A DNA stretch of 64,000 bases from Variovorax sp. Root411 (GTDB lineage Bacteria; Pseudomonadota; Gammaproteobacteria; Burkholderiales; Burkholderiaceae_C), in contig NZ_LMDW01000001.1 of NCBI RefSeq assembly GCF_001425205.1, forward strand, positions 807,928 through 871,927. The letters run 5' to 3'. The position numbers and the translations under genes were made by a program. Of the stretch, positions 1-8,639 are shown piece after piece (positions within the stretch are counted from its first letter, which is position 1; every line of letters begins with the position of its first letter). The notes below the pieces were generated by a model. The model saw only the letters and a program-made list of their open reading frames with translations, was not told where the DNA came from and ran no database searches.

Positions 1-1290
1 CTCAACCTCGCGGACATCGACGCCTCGTTCGGCCAGTTCGACTACATCGTGTGCCACGGCGTCTACAGCTGGGTGCCGGGCCCGGTGCAGGACGCGATCC
101 TGCGCATCTGCTCGGAGAACCTCGCGCCGAATGGCGTGGCCTACGTGAGCTACAACGTGTACCCCGGGTGGAAGGCGCGCGAGATCGTGCGCGACGCAAT
201 GATCCTGCGCGGCGGCCCACGCGATACGCCCGGCGAAAAGCTGTCCTATGCACGCGGCATGCTCGATTTCCTCGAGCAGTCGGCCCGCGCCGACAGCGTG
301 CTCAAGAAGACGCTCGAGGAGGCGATGCCGATCGTGCGCAGCGCCAACAGCTCGTACCTGCTGCATGAGTTCCTCGAGCCTTGCAATGCCCCGTGCTATT
401 TCAAGGAGTTCGTGGCGCGGGCGGGCGTACATGGCCTCGCCTACCTGGCCGATGCGGAGCCGTCGACGATGTTCGTGCAGAACTACGGCGACAAGGTGCG
501 CGATCCGCTGCTGCGCGAATGCGGCGGCAGCCAGGTCATGATGGAGCAGTACCTCGACTTCCTGGTCAATCGCACCTTCCGCCAGACCCTGCTGGTCAAG
601 CAAGGGCAAGCCACGCATATCCGCTACAAGCTGGAGCCTGCGCGCATCCGCTTGCTCGAATTCGCCGGCATCTTCAAGGCCGACGGCGGCGAGGCGCTCG
701 TGCTCGATGCCCGCGAACAGCCGTGCAGCGCGATCCAGGGCCGGAAGGTCACGCTGCGGGTACCGGTGCACAAGGCGGTGGCGCATCTGCTCGACACGCG
801 CTATCCGGCGTCGATGTCGGTGCCGAGCCTCATCGAAGCCGCTTCCGGAATCACGGGGCAACCGCCCGCCGCCATCGAATCGACCGTGCTGGCCACGCTC
901 GAGGAGCTGCTGATCCTCGGCGCCCTGCGCATCCGCCGCACTGCGGTGCCAGCGGCCGACGCGATTTCCGATCTGCCGCGGGTCCTGCCCGCTGTCCGGG
1001 GTGCTTCCGGCCTTGGGTCCGACGCCGGTGCCACAGCCAACACCTGCAATCAATGGCACGAGCCCGTGGTGCTGACGCTGCTCGAGCGAAGCCTGCTGCC
1101 GCTGCTCGACGGCACACACTCGCACGATGCGCTGGCTGAGCATCTCGAAGCGGAAGTGCGCAGCGATCGCCTGCGCTTCGTCAAGGACGACAAGCCGCTG
1201 ACTGACCCGCCGGCAGTCAAGGAATTCGCCCGCCAGCAGGTCGCGCTGGCGCTTGACGCCCTGCGCCGCAAGGCGCTGCTGACGGCCTGA
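1..1290 (+). CDS. Methyltransferase with C-terminal regulatory domain (5' truncated)
   Basis: The frame is open from base 1, so the gene begins upstream of the window; 429 residues are visible. The first residues (LNLADIDASFGQFDYIVCHG then VYSWVP) look like the end of a class I SAM-dependent methyltransferase fold, where an acidic strand leads into a conserved C-H-G-V-x-S-W-V segment. The remaining ~350 residues fit the methyltransferase regulatory domain and helical tail found in large bacterial proteins of this group, ending with leucine- and alanine-rich helices. The SAM-binding glycine motif must lie upstream. The substrate is unknown; protein or small-molecule methylation cannot be told apart. 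It ends 36 bp before ggt. Confidence 0.75.
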   Translation, partial: LNLADIDASFGQFDYIVCHGVYSWVPGPVQDAILRICSENLAPNGVAYVSYNVYPGWKAREIVRDAMILRGGPRDTPGEKLSYARGMLDFLEQSARADSVLKKTLEEAMPIVRSANSSYLLHEFLEPCNAPCYFKEFVARAGVHGLAYLADAEPSTMFVQNYGDKVRDPLLRECGGSQVMMEQYLDFLVNRTFRQTLLVKQGQATHIRYKLEPARIRLLEFAGIFKADGGEALVLDAREQPCSAIQGRKVTLRVPVHKAVAHLLDTRYPASMSVPSLIEAASGITGQPPAAIESTVLATLEELLILGALRIRRTAVPAADAISDLPRVLPAVRGASGLGSDAGATANTCNQWHEPVVLTLLERSLLPLLDGTHSHDALAEHLEAEVRSDRLRFVKDDKPLTDPPAVKEFARQQVALALDALRRKALLTA

Positions 1291-1326
1291 ACTTCATTCT
1301 TCATCACGCCCAAGAGGAGACTTCCC

Positions 1327-3063
1327 ATGCAACAAATCCAATGGACCCCGAAGCTGCGCGGCGCCGTCGCGGCGGTGCTCGCGCTGGCGGCCGCCGGCGC
1401 GTCGAATGCCGCATCGGTGGCGCCCGTCGCATCCGAGCACGGCATGGTCGTGAGCGCACAGCACCTGGCCAGCAAGGTCGGCGTCGACGTGCTCAAGCGC
1501 GGCGGCAACGCGGTCGATGCGGCGGTGGCCGTGGGCTATGCGCTCGCGGTGGTGTATCCGGCCGCCGGCAATCTCGGCGGCGGTGGCTTCATGACCGTGC
1601 AGCTGGCCGATGGCCGCAAGACCTTTCTCGACTTCCGCGAGAAAGCGCCGCTGGCCGCTACGGCCAACATGTACCTCGACAAGGACAGCAACGTCATCAA
1701 GGGCCTGAGCACCAACGGCCATCTCGCCGTGGGCGTGCCGGGCTCGGTCTCGGGCATGGAGTACGCGCGCGAAAAGTACGGCACGATGAAGCGCGCCGAC
1801 CTGATCGCCCCGTCGATCCAGCTGGCCGACAAGGGCTTCGCGCTGGAGCAGGGCGACATCGACATGCTGCTCACCGCCACCAACGATTTCAAGAAGGACC
1901 CGGTCTCCGGCGCGATCTTCCTGAACAAGGGCGAGCCTTTCGCCGTCGGCCAGAAGCTGGTGCAGAAAGACCTCGCCAGGACGCTGAAGGAAATCAGCGC
2001 CAAGGGCACCGACGGGTTCTACAAGGGCTGGGTGGGTCAGGCCATCGTGGCTTCCAGCCAGGCCGGCAAGGGCATCATCACGCAGGCCGACCTCGACCAG
2101 TACAAGACGCGCGAACTCGCGCCGGTCGAGTGCGACTACCGCGGCTACCGCGTGGTGTCGGCGCCGCCGCCGAGTTCGGGCGGCGTGATCATCTGCGAGA
2201 TGCTCAACATCCTCGAGGGCTATCCGCTCAAGGACCTGGGCTTCCGCTCGGCCCAGTCGGTGCACTACCAGATCGAAGCCATGCGCCATGCCTACGTGGA
2301 CCGCAACAGCTACCTGGGCGACCCCGACTTCGTGAAGAACCCGCTCGAGCGACTGCTCGACAAGGGCTACGCCGAGAAGATCCGCGCCGTCATCGATCCG
2401 AAGAAGGCCGGCGTCTCGAAGGACATCAAGCCCGGTGTGGCGCCGCATGAGGGCAGCAACACCACTCACTATTCGATCACAGACCAGTGGGGCAACGCGG
2501 TGTCGGTCACCTACACGCTGAATGACTGGTTCGGCGCCAAGGTCACGGCTGCCAAGACCGGCGTGCTGCTGAACAACGAAATGGATGACTTCACCGCGAA
2601 GGTGGGTGTGCCCAACCTCTACGGCCTGGTGCAGGGCGAGGCCAACAAGATCGAACCGGGCAAGCGTCCGCTGAGCTCGATGAGCCCGACCATCGTGTCG
2701 AAGGACGGCAAGCCGGTGTTCGTGGTCGGCACGCCGGGCGGCAGCCGCATCATCACGGCCGTGCTGCACACCATCCTGAACGTCGTCGATTACGGCATGA
2801 ACGTGCAGGAGGCCGTCGATGCGCCGCGCTTCCACCAGCAATGGCTGCCCGACGTCACCAACGTCGAGAGCTTCGCACTGAGCCCCGACACGCGCAAGAT
2901 CCTGACCGACATGGGCCACAACCTGGGCGTGCCGCAGCCGGCCAACCACCTGGCGGCGATCATCGTCGGCGCGCCGTCGCTGGGCGGCAAGCCGGTCGGC
3001 GCCAACCGCTTCTACGGCGCCAACGACCCCCGCCGCAACACCGGCCTGGCCGCCGGCTACTGA
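1327..3063 (+). CDS. ggt: Gamma-glutamyltransferase (periplasmic)
   Basis: A 578-residue protein, the usual GGT length, with an N-terminal signal peptide (charged start, Ala/Leu-rich core, likely cleavage after SNA near residue 31). It transfers the gamma-glutamyl group of glutathione to water or amino acids. The precursor cleaves itself before a Thr; here Thr379 in NTTHYS is the predicted N-terminal nucleophile of the small subunit. Other family motifs present are LSSMSPT and GTPGGSRI in the oxyanion/substrate-binding region and the early NLGGGGF. AGGAGA upstream of ATG 1327 is a good ribosome site. A strong hairpin terminator follows. The family assignment is firm; the physiological substrate is inferred. 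Confidence 0.95.
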   Translation: MQQIQWTPKLRGAVAAVLALAAAGASNAASVAPVASEHGMVVSAQHLASKVGVDVLKRGGNAVDAAVAVGYALAVVYPAAGNLGGGGFMTVQLADGRKTFLDFREKAPLAATANMYLDKDSNVIKGLSTNGHLAVGVPGSVSGMEYAREKYGTMKRADLIAPSIQLADKGFALEQGDIDMLLTATNDFKKDPVSGAIFLNKGEPFAVGQKLVQKDLARTLKEISAKGTDGFYKGWVGQAIVASSQAGKGIITQADLDQYKTRELAPVECDYRGYRVVSAPPPSSGGVIICEMLNILEGYPLKDLGFRSAQSVHYQIEAMRHAYVDRNSYLGDPDFVKNPLERLLDKGYAEKIRAVIDPKKAGVSKDIKPGVAPHEGSNTTHYSITDQWGNAVSVTYTLNDWFGAKVTAAKTGVLLNNEMDDFTAKVGVPNLYGLVQGEANKIEPGKRPLSSMSPTIVSKDGKPVFVVGTPGGSRIITAVLHTILNVVDYGMNVQEAVDAPRFHQQWLPDVTNVESFALSPDTRKILTDMGHNLGVPQPANHLAAIIVGAPSLGGKPVGANRFYGANDPRRNTGLAAGY

Positions 3064-3082
3064 TACTGCGGCAAACTAGAAG

Positions 3083-3115
3083 GCGGTCGTGCCCTTGTGG
3101 GCACGGCCGCTTTTT
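3083..3115 (+). terminator. Strong hairpin with U-tract after ggt
   Basis: Arms 3083-3094 and 3099-3110 pair over 12 bp with a single G-U wobble around a TTGT loop, followed by five T. This is a textbook intrinsic terminator for ggt. It ends only 8 bases before the rsuA start. Confidence 0.9.
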
Positions 3116-3123
3116 CATTTTTC

Positions 3124-3873
3124 ATGCACCTGCAAGACATCCTCTACACCCAGGGCTTCGGCACGCGCCGCGTGTGCGCGGGCCTGGTCCAGCAAGGCCA
3201 CGTGACCGTCGCGGGCCAGGCCGTGACCGACCCCTTTGCCGATCTCGATCCCGAAGGCCTGCTTTTCACCGTCCAGGGCACCGCGTGGGCGTACCACGAG
3301 AAGGCCTATCTGATGCTGCACAAGCCGGCCGGCACCGAGTGCTCCCAGAAGCCCTCGACCTACCCGAGCATCTACACGCTGCTGCCGTCGCCGCTGCGCC
3401 TGCGCCCCAACAAGGGGGCGGTGCAGGGCGTGCAGGCGATCGGCCGGCTCGACCAGGACACCACCGGCCTGTTGCTGATGACCGACGACGGCCAGTTCAT
3501 CCACAAGATGGGCTCGCCCAAGCATCATGTGCCGAAGGTCTATGAAGTGACGGCCAAGCACCCGGTGGACGAGGCGCAGATCGCGAAGCTGCTGGCCGGC
3601 GTCGTGCTCGACGACGACCCGAAGCCCGTGCGCGCGGCCGCCTGCGAATCCGACAGCCCGCTGCACCTGCGGCTCACACTCACCGAAGGCAAGTACCACC
3701 AGGTCAAGCGCATGCTGGCTGCGGTCGGCAACCGGGTCGAGGGGCTGCACCGCTCGCGCATCGGCAACTTGGCGCTGTCCGACGACCTGGCGTCGGGGCA
3801 GTGGCGGTGGCTGACGGCCGAAGAGGTCGCAGCGCTGCGCGCGCCGGCCAAGCCAGCGAAACCGGCGAAATAG
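3124..3873 (+). CDS. rsuA: 16S rRNA pseudouridine synthase (RsuA family)
   Basis: A 249-residue member of the RsuA/RluB/E/F family with an N-terminal S4-like RNA-binding segment (about residues 1-60) and a synthase domain. The catalytic motif GRLDQDTTG carries the essential Asp110. Later motifs are KVYEV and EGKYHQVKRM, typical of RsuA, which makes pseudouridine 516 in 16S rRNA. I placed the start at ATG 3124; an upstream in-frame GTG at 3097 lies inside the ggt terminator hairpin and is unlikely. The C-terminus has a short Ala-Lys-Pro repeat tail. The start is preceded by a U-rich stretch rather than a clear Shine-Dalgarno sequence. RsuA rather than a paralogue is likely, not certain. Confidence 0.85.
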   Translation: MHLQDILYTQGFGTRRVCAGLVQQGHVTVAGQAVTDPFADLDPEGLLFTVQGTAWAYHEKAYLMLHKPAGTECSQKPSTYPSIYTLLPSPLRLRPNKGAVQGVQAIGRLDQDTTGLLLMTDDGQFIHKMGSPKHHVPKVYEVTAKHPVDEAQIAKLLAGVVLDDDPKPVRAAACESDSPLHLRLTLTEGKYHQVKRMLAAVGNRVEGLHRSRIGNLALSDDLASGQWRWLTAEEVAALRAPAKPAKPAK

Positions 3874-3963
3874 AGGGAAAAAGCGAGCGAAAGAGCGTAT
3901 TCCCGGTCAGCCTGCCATAAGACCTGGCCGTTAAGATTCGCAGCTCTCTCTCGGAACCTTCCC

Positions 3964-4971
3964 TTGCGACTCCCTGCTCGACCGAACGGCCGCACCGCGG
4001 CCTTCCTGCTTTCCTGTCTGACGGCCTTGGCGGTACACACCGCTGCCGCCGCGCCGGCCGAACCTCCGCCGATCTTCGTGCTCAACTCGCTGGATGCCAA
4101 CGTGAGCGTGATCAATCCGGTCGACTGGACGGAAAAGCAGCGCATCGCCACCGGCAAGGAGCCGCACCACCTCTACATGACGCCCGACGAGAAGTCGGTC
4201 ATCGTGGCCAACTCGGCGGGCGATTCGCTGACCTTCCTGAACCCTCGCACGGCGGAAGTGCAGCGCGTGGTCTACGGCATCATCGATCCGTACCAGCTGC
4301 AGTTCTCGCGCGACATGAAGTGGTTCGTCACGGCGGGCAACCGCTTGAACCACGTCGACATCTACCGCTGGGACGGCAAGGACCTGAAGCTGGCCAAGCG
4401 CATCGCCAGCGGCAAGACGCCCAGCCACATCTGGATCGACAACACCAGCACCATCGCCTACGTGACGATGCAGGACAGCGACGAGATGATCGCCATCGAC
4501 CTGCCCACGCAGGCCGTCAAGTGGCGCACCGCCACCGGCACCATGCCGGCCGACATCTTCGGCGTGCACAACGACAAGACCCTGCTGGTGGGCCTGACCG
4601 GCAGCGACGGCGTGCAGGTGTTCGACGTGGCCGGCGCCGAGCCGAAGCTGGTCGGCAAGATCCCCACCGGCAAGGGCGCCCACGCCTTCCGCTCGGCCGG
4701 CGACGGCAAGAGCGTGTTCGTGAGCAACCGCGTAGCCAACAGCATCAGCCGGATCGACCTGGCGACGCTGAAGGTCATCGCGAACTATCCCGTGCCCGGC
4801 GGCCCCGACTGCATGGACGTCTCGGCCGATGGCAAGACGCTGTACGTGACCTCGCGCTGGGCCAAGAAGCTCAGCGTGGTCGACCTGGCCAGCAACAAGG
4901 TCGTGCGCCAGGTCAACGTCGGCCGTTCGCCGCACGGCGTCTGGACGCTCGATCATGGCAAGCGCATCTAG
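3964..4971 (+). CDS. YncE-like beta-propeller protein, exported
   Basis: A 335-residue protein with an N-terminal signal sequence (RLPARPNGRT then a hydrophobic core, cleavage probably after AAA near residue 30). The rest is built from repeated 40-45-residue blades with patterns such as VSVINPVDW, VIVANSAGDS, VFVSNRVANS and LYVTSRWAKK, typical of the seven-bladed YncE/surface-antigen propeller family (YVTN-type repeats). The start is TTG at 3964; no ATG or GTG in a good position exists before the signal peptide. The 3' end overlaps the deacetylase gene by 17 bp, so the two are probably translationally coupled and may act on the cell envelope together. No enzymatic activity is predicted. Confidence 0.8.
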   Translation: MRLPARPNGRTAAFLLSCLTALAVHTAAAAPAEPPPIFVLNSLDANVSVINPVDWTEKQRIATGKEPHHLYMTPDEKSVIVANSAGDSLTFLNPRTAEVQRVVYGIIDPYQLQFSRDMKWFVTAGNRLNHVDIYRWDGKDLKLAKRIASGKTPSHIWIDNTSTIAYVTMQDSDEMIAIDLPTQAVKWRTATGTMPADIFGVHNDKTLLVGLTGSDGVQVFDVAGAEPKLVGKIPTGKGAHAFRSAGDGKSVFVSNRVANSISRIDLATLKVIANYPVPGGPDCMDVSADGKTLYVTSRWAKKLSVVDLASNKVVRQVNVGRSPHGVWTLDHGKRI

Positions 4972-5767
4972 CCGCATCGGCGCGGCGCTCGCGCTGTCGA
5001 TGGCCGGGGCCCTGGCTCCCGTCGCCTGGGGCGCGCAGCCGGGCACCACCTGCGAAAAGCCCGTCTACCTGACCTTCGACACCGGCCACATGGGCGTTGC
5101 CCCGCTGGTGGCCGACGTGCTCAAGCGGCAGGACGTGCGCGTCACTTTCTTCGCTGCCGCCGAGCGCACCCAGAGCGACGGCGACAGCCTCGACGACCGT
5201 TGGGCGCCGTGGTGGAAGGCGAGGGCGGCCGAGGGCAACGAATTCGGCTCCCACACATATGACCACGCGTACTGGCGTGCCGACGTCAAGGGCACGCCGC
5301 CGAGCTTCCGCATCAAGCCTTCGGCGGGCCCGCAGGATGGCAAGGAATCGACCTGGAGCGCGGCCGAGTACTGCGCCAACATCCGCAAGTCGTCCGACCG
5401 CCTGGCGGCCATCACGGGCAAGAAGCCGCTGCCGCTGTACCGCGCGCCGGGCGGCAAGACATCCCCTGCGTTGCTGGCCGCCGCCGAGGGTTGCGGCTAC
5501 AAGTACGTCGGCTGGGCACCCGCCGGCTTCCTCGGCGACGAACTGCCGAGCGAGAAGTTCAGCAACGCCAGGCTGCTGACGCAGGCGCTCGACACCATCC
5601 GCCCTGGCGACATCCTGCTCGCGCACCTGGGCATCTGGTCGCGTAAGGACCCGTGGGCGCCGGCCAACCTCGAGCCGCTGATCGTCGGTCTCAAGGCCAA
5701 GGGCTTCTGCTTCCAGACGCTGCGCCAGCATCCGGACTTCCGCGCCTGGATCGCGTCCCACCCTTGA
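4955..5767 (+). CDS. Polysaccharide deacetylase (NodB-type, carbohydrate esterase 4)
   Basis: A 270-residue exported protein; signal peptide with cleavage likely after WGA near residue 27. Family motifs in order: LTFDTGH (motif 1), SHTYDH (motif 2, metal-binding His pair), YRAPGG (motif 3) and ILLAH near the C-terminus (motif 5). The canonical first motif is TFDDG; here the second, metal-binding Asp is replaced by Thr and followed by Gly-His, which may alter metal binding. The family removes N- or O-acetyl groups from surface polysaccharide or peptidoglycan. It overlaps the propeller gene and is followed after 13 bp by a sterol-desaturase-family gene, so the three form a likely operon. Confidence 0.85.
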   Translation: MASASSRIGAALALSMAGALAPVAWGAQPGTTCEKPVYLTFDTGHMGVAPLVADVLKRQDVRVTFFAAAERTQSDGDSLDDRWAPWWKARAAEGNEFGSHTYDHAYWRADVKGTPPSFRIKPSAGPQDGKESTWSAAEYCANIRKSSDRLAAITGKKPLPLYRAPGGKTSPALLAAAEGCGYKYVGWAPAGFLGDELPSEKFSNARLLTQALDTIRPGDILLAHLGIWSRKDPWAPANLEPLIVGLKAKGFCFQTLRQHPDFRAWIASHP

Positions 5768-5780
5768 CTGAGTTCCCGCC

Positions 5781-6755
5781 ATGATCGATTGGCTGACAGA
5801 CGCTTTTTCCGCCCTGCAGGGCTGGTTCTTCGAGACCGCCGTGCAGCCGCTGGTGTATGCCGTCGGCCTCGGCGGCTGGACCGAGGACGCCTTCGACGCC
5901 ACCGGCTGGCTGCTGGTCGGCGTCGTCCAGATCCTGGTGCTGATCGCGATCATCGGGCCGCTGCAGCGCTGGCGCTCGGTGGAGCCGGTGGTCGACCGCC
6001 ATGCGATCCGCATCGACGTGCTCTACACGCTGATCCACCGTCTCGGCCTGTTCCGGCTGGCGCTGTTCTTCACGCTGCAGCCCTTCTTCGACGATGCGCT
6101 GGGCAGCTTGCGCACGGCGGGGTGGGGCACCTTTCATCTCGACGAGGTGTGGCCCGGCGTGACCGACGTGCCGGTGGTGGCCTTCGCCATCTACCTCGTG
6201 GTGCTCGACTTCGTCGGTTACTGGATCCATCGCGGCCAGCACCAGTTCAACTGGTGGTGGGGCCTGCATTCGCTGCATCATTCGCAGCGCCAGATGACCA
6301 TGTGGAGCGACGACCGCAACCACCTGCTCGACGACATCGTGCACGACACGCTGATCGTCATCGTGGCGCAGCTGATCGGCGTGGCGCCGGGGCAGTTCAT
6401 TGCCTTCGTCGCCTTCACTCAGCTCAGCGAAAGCCTGCAGCACGCCAACCTGCGGCTGAGCTTCGGCGCCATCGGCGAGCGGCTGTGGATCAGCCCGCGC
6501 TTCCACCGGTTGCACCACAGCATCGGACTCGGTCACGAGTCGAACGGCAAGAGCACGCTTGGCGGCCACAACTTCGGCGTGCTGCTGCCGTGGTGGGACA
6601 TGCTGTTTCGCACCGCGAACTTCGAGGACCGCTACGACCCGACCGGCATCCGCGACCAGGTCGAGCCCGACGCGGATGGACGCGTGCGCGACTACGGTCG
6701 TGGCTTCTGGGCCCAGCAGTGGCTCGGCCTCAAGCGGATGGCGGGTCGCGGCTGA
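5781..6755 (+). CDS. Sterol desaturase / fatty acid hydroxylase family membrane protein
   Basis: A 324-residue integral membrane protein of the non-haem di-iron fatty acid hydroxylase superfamily. Histidine clusters HRGQHQ, HSLHHSQRQ and HRLHHSIG match the expected HxxxH / HxxHH pattern that holds two irons on the cytoplasmic face. Hydrophobic segments lie at about residues 40-60, 130-155 and 180-215. The family oxidises unactivated C-H bonds of lipids or sterol-like substrates; the actual substrate is unknown. It starts at ATG 5781, 13 bp after the deacetylase gene. Confidence 0.85.
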   Translation: MIDWLTDAFSALQGWFFETAVQPLVYAVGLGGWTEDAFDATGWLLVGVVQILVLIAIIGPLQRWRSVEPVVDRHAIRIDVLYTLIHRLGLFRLALFFTLQPFFDDALGSLRTAGWGTFHLDEVWPGVTDVPVVAFAIYLVVLDFVGYWIHRGQHQFNWWWGLHSLHHSQRQMTMWSDDRNHLLDDIVHDTLIVIVAQLIGVAPGQFIAFVAFTQLSESLQHANLRLSFGAIGERLWISPRFHRLHHSIGLGHESNGKSTLGGHNFGVLLPWWDMLFRTANFEDRYDPTGIRDQVEPDADGRVRDYGRGFWAQQWLGLKRMAGRG

Positions 6756-6805
6756 GGGGCTCCGGGCCCTGAAAGGCGCGTCCGACGCGTTATCCTCGCT
6801 GCCTC

Positions 6806-7696
6806 ATGCGCCTGCTCCTCGACTCCTTCTGGCGCGCGGTCGCCTATTGCATGCTGCCGCGCGTGATCGTGCTGTCGCTGCTGCCTTTGGGCCTGATGGT
6901 GGTGCTGGCCGCGGGGCTCGGTTACTTCTACTGGGACGACGCGGTTGTATGGACGCGCGGCGCGCTCGACGCCTGGCCGCTGCTGGCGAGCTTCTGGGCC
7001 TGGATCGGCCGTCTTTTCTCGGGTGACGTCACTTCTGCGCTGGCGTCCCTGGTCGTGGTGTTTGCCGCCACCCCGTTGCTCGTGGTGCTTTGCCTGCTGA
7101 TCGTGGCCGGCTTCATGGCGCCCGCGCTGACCAAGCTGGTGGCCCAGCGGCGCTTTCCCTCGCTCGAACAGAAAAAGGGCGCTTCGTTCTTCGGCAGCGT
7201 CGCGCGTTCGTTGGGCGTCACCGTCTTGGCGCTGATCGCCCTCGTGGTGTCGATGCCGCTGTGGCTCATTCCGCCACTGGTGCTGATCCTGCCGCCGCTG
7301 ATCTGGGGCTGGCTCACCTACCGCGTGATGAGCTTCGATGCGCTGGCCGAACATGCCAGTCCCGAGGAGCGTGCCGCGCTGCTGCGCGCACACCGGCTGC
7401 CGCTGCTATGCATCGGCGTGCTCTGCGGATACCTGGGCGCCGCGCCCAGCATCGTCTGGGCATCGGGCCTGCTGTTCGCTGCCGCCTTCTTCGTGCTGGT
7501 GCCGATCGCCATCTGGATCTACACACTGGTCTTCGCCTTTTCGGCACTCTGGTTCGCCCACTACTGCCTCGACGCGCTCGCGCAGCTGCGCGCCCAGCGC
7601 GCCATGGCCGAAGCATCGACCGCCGGCGGCACCGCGTCGGCCCTCGAAGCCGAGGAAGCCAGCAAGGCCGCACTCTCTCAATGGGGTTCACCATGA
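6806..7696 (+). CDS. EI24 domain-containing inner-membrane protein
   Basis: A 296-residue polytopic membrane protein of the EI24/CysZ-like family. Hydrophobic segments lie at about residues 12-38, 82-110, 140-175 and 205-260, with the PPLIWGWLTYRVMSFDAL signature that follows the third segment in this family. The last ~35 residues are polar and Ala/Glu-rich. CysZ members conduct sulfate, but this branch in betaproteobacteria has no assigned substrate. There is no clear Shine-Dalgarno before ATG 6806. The stop overlaps the next start as ATGA. Confidence 0.8.
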   Translation: MRLLLDSFWRAVAYCMLPRVIVLSLLPLGLMVVLAAGLGYFYWDDAVVWTRGALDAWPLLASFWAWIGRLFSGDVTSALASLVVVFAATPLLVVLCLLIVAGFMAPALTKLVAQRRFPSLEQKKGASFFGSVARSLGVTVLALIALVVSMPLWLIPPLVLILPPLIWGWLTYRVMSFDALAEHASPEERAALLRAHRLPLLCIGVLCGYLGAAPSIVWASGLLFAAAFFVLVPIAIWIYTLVFAFSALWFAHYCLDALAQLRAQRAMAEASTAGGTASALEAEEASKAALSQWGSP

Positions 7697-8493
7697 CACG
7701 CGCATTCGGTCTCATCGTCGTCGGCGACGAGATTCTCTCCGGCAAGCGGGCCGACAAGCACATGGCCAAGGTCATCGAGCTGCTCGCTGCGCGCGGCCTG
7801 CAGCTCGGCTGGGCGGAATACGTGGGCGACGAGCCCGCGCGCATCACGGCCGCGCTCGCACGCGCGTTCGCCTCGGGCGACATTGTGTTCTCGACCGGCG
7901 GCATCGGCGCCACGCCCGACGACCATACCCGCCAGTGCGCTGCCCAGGCGCTGGGCGTGCCGCTGGCGCTGCACCCCAAGGCCGAGATGCTGATCCGCGA
8001 GCGCATGCAGGACACCGCGCGCGAGCAGGGCGTGCCCTACGAGCCCGACCGGTCCGACAACGTGCACCGGCTCAACATGGGTGTGTTCCCGCAGGGCGCC
8101 GCGCTCATCCTCAACCCGTACAACAAGATCCCGGGCTTCAGCGTCGGCGACGTGCATTTCGTGCCGGGCTTCCCCGTCATGGCCTGGCCGATGATCGAGT
8201 CCGTGCTCGACAGCCGCTACGCCGATCTGTTCACCCGCAATGCCGTCGCCGAGAAGTCGGTGATCGTTTTCGGTGCCATGGAGGCCACGCTGACCCCGCT
8301 CATGCAGGCCATCGAGGCCACGCACGTCGGCATCAAGGTGTTCAGCCTGCCCAGCGTCGATCACCCTGAATATGGCCGGCACATCGAGCTGGGCGTCAAG
8401 GGCGACCCGGGCCGAGTCGATGCCGCCTATGTCCAGCTGATCGAAGGGTTGCACACCTTTGATGCCAAGCTTGGCCCAGAATTGGTGCGTTAA
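7693..8493 (+). CDS. CinA/MoaB-like molybdopterin-binding domain protein
   Basis: A 266-residue protein of the competence/damage-inducible CinA N-terminal (COG1058) family, which shares the MoaB/MogA molybdopterin-binding fold. The start FGLIVVGDEILSGKRADKH and the FSTGGIGATPDDHTR motif are diagnostic. The C-terminal amidohydrolase domain of full CinA is absent, so it is the short version. I chose ATG 7693, which overlaps the upstream stop as ATGA and has GGGG five bases before it; ATG 7681 is an in-frame alternative. Biochemical role not established; CinA relatives act on nicotinamide nucleotides. The 3' end abuts the glnA control region. Confidence 0.85.
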   Translation: MTRAFGLIVVGDEILSGKRADKHMAKVIELLAARGLQLGWAEYVGDEPARITAALARAFASGDIVFSTGGIGATPDDHTRQCAAQALGVPLALHPKAEMLIRERMQDTAREQGVPYEPDRSDNVHRLNMGVFPQGAALILNPYNKIPGFSVGDVHFVPGFPVMAWPMIESVLDSRYADLFTRNAVAEKSVIVFGAMEATLTPLMQAIEATHVGIKVFSLPSVDHPEYGRHIELGVKGDPGRVDAAYVQLIEGLHTFDAKLGPELVR

Positions 8494-8517
8494 TAGCAAT
8501 GGCACCAATTTGGTGAG
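8473..8517 (+). promoter_or_regulatory. NtrC-like binding sites upstream of glnA
   Basis: The 17-mer at 8501-8517 (GGCACCA-ATT-TGGTGAG) closely matches the NtrC consensus TGCACCA-N3-TGGTGCA. A second, weaker 17-mer at 8473-8489 ends with TGGTGCG; its right half together with the left half of the first site gives the inverted repeat AATTGGTGC / GCACCAATT (8480-8488, 8502-8510). The centres are 28 bp apart, about the spacing of cooperative NtrC dimers. They lie about 95 and 120 bp before the expected glnA transcript start. Confidence 0.7.
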
Positions 8518-8576
8518 TTTCCGCCTCTAATTGGGGTTTGCAGCGTTTGCCAAAGCCTCGTCCGGTGAGGCGACAA

Positions 8577-8592
8577 TGGCACAGAAACTGCA
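8577..8592 (+). promoter_or_regulatory. Sigma-54 promoter of glnA
   Basis: TGGCACAGAAACTGCA matches the sigma-54 consensus TGGCACG-N4-TTGCA at all invariant positions, with the -24 GG and -12 GC exactly 10 bases apart. Transcription would start near 8603, leaving a ~37-base leader before the glnA ATG. With the NtrC-like sites upstream and ntrBC downstream this forms a closed nitrogen-control circuit. Confidence 0.8.
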
Positions 8593-8639
8593 TCCCTTGT
8601 CCCTGTATTCCTAACCACCATCCAACTCAGGAGAAACTG

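Noticed and set aside
1294..2949. 551-codon open frame antisense to ggt
   Set aside because: His/Arg/Val-rich composition of a GC-rich antisense shadow; ggt on the other strand is certain.
3097..3123. GTG start for rsuA at 3097
   Set aside because: It falls within the terminator hairpin and adds nine residues not typical of the family.
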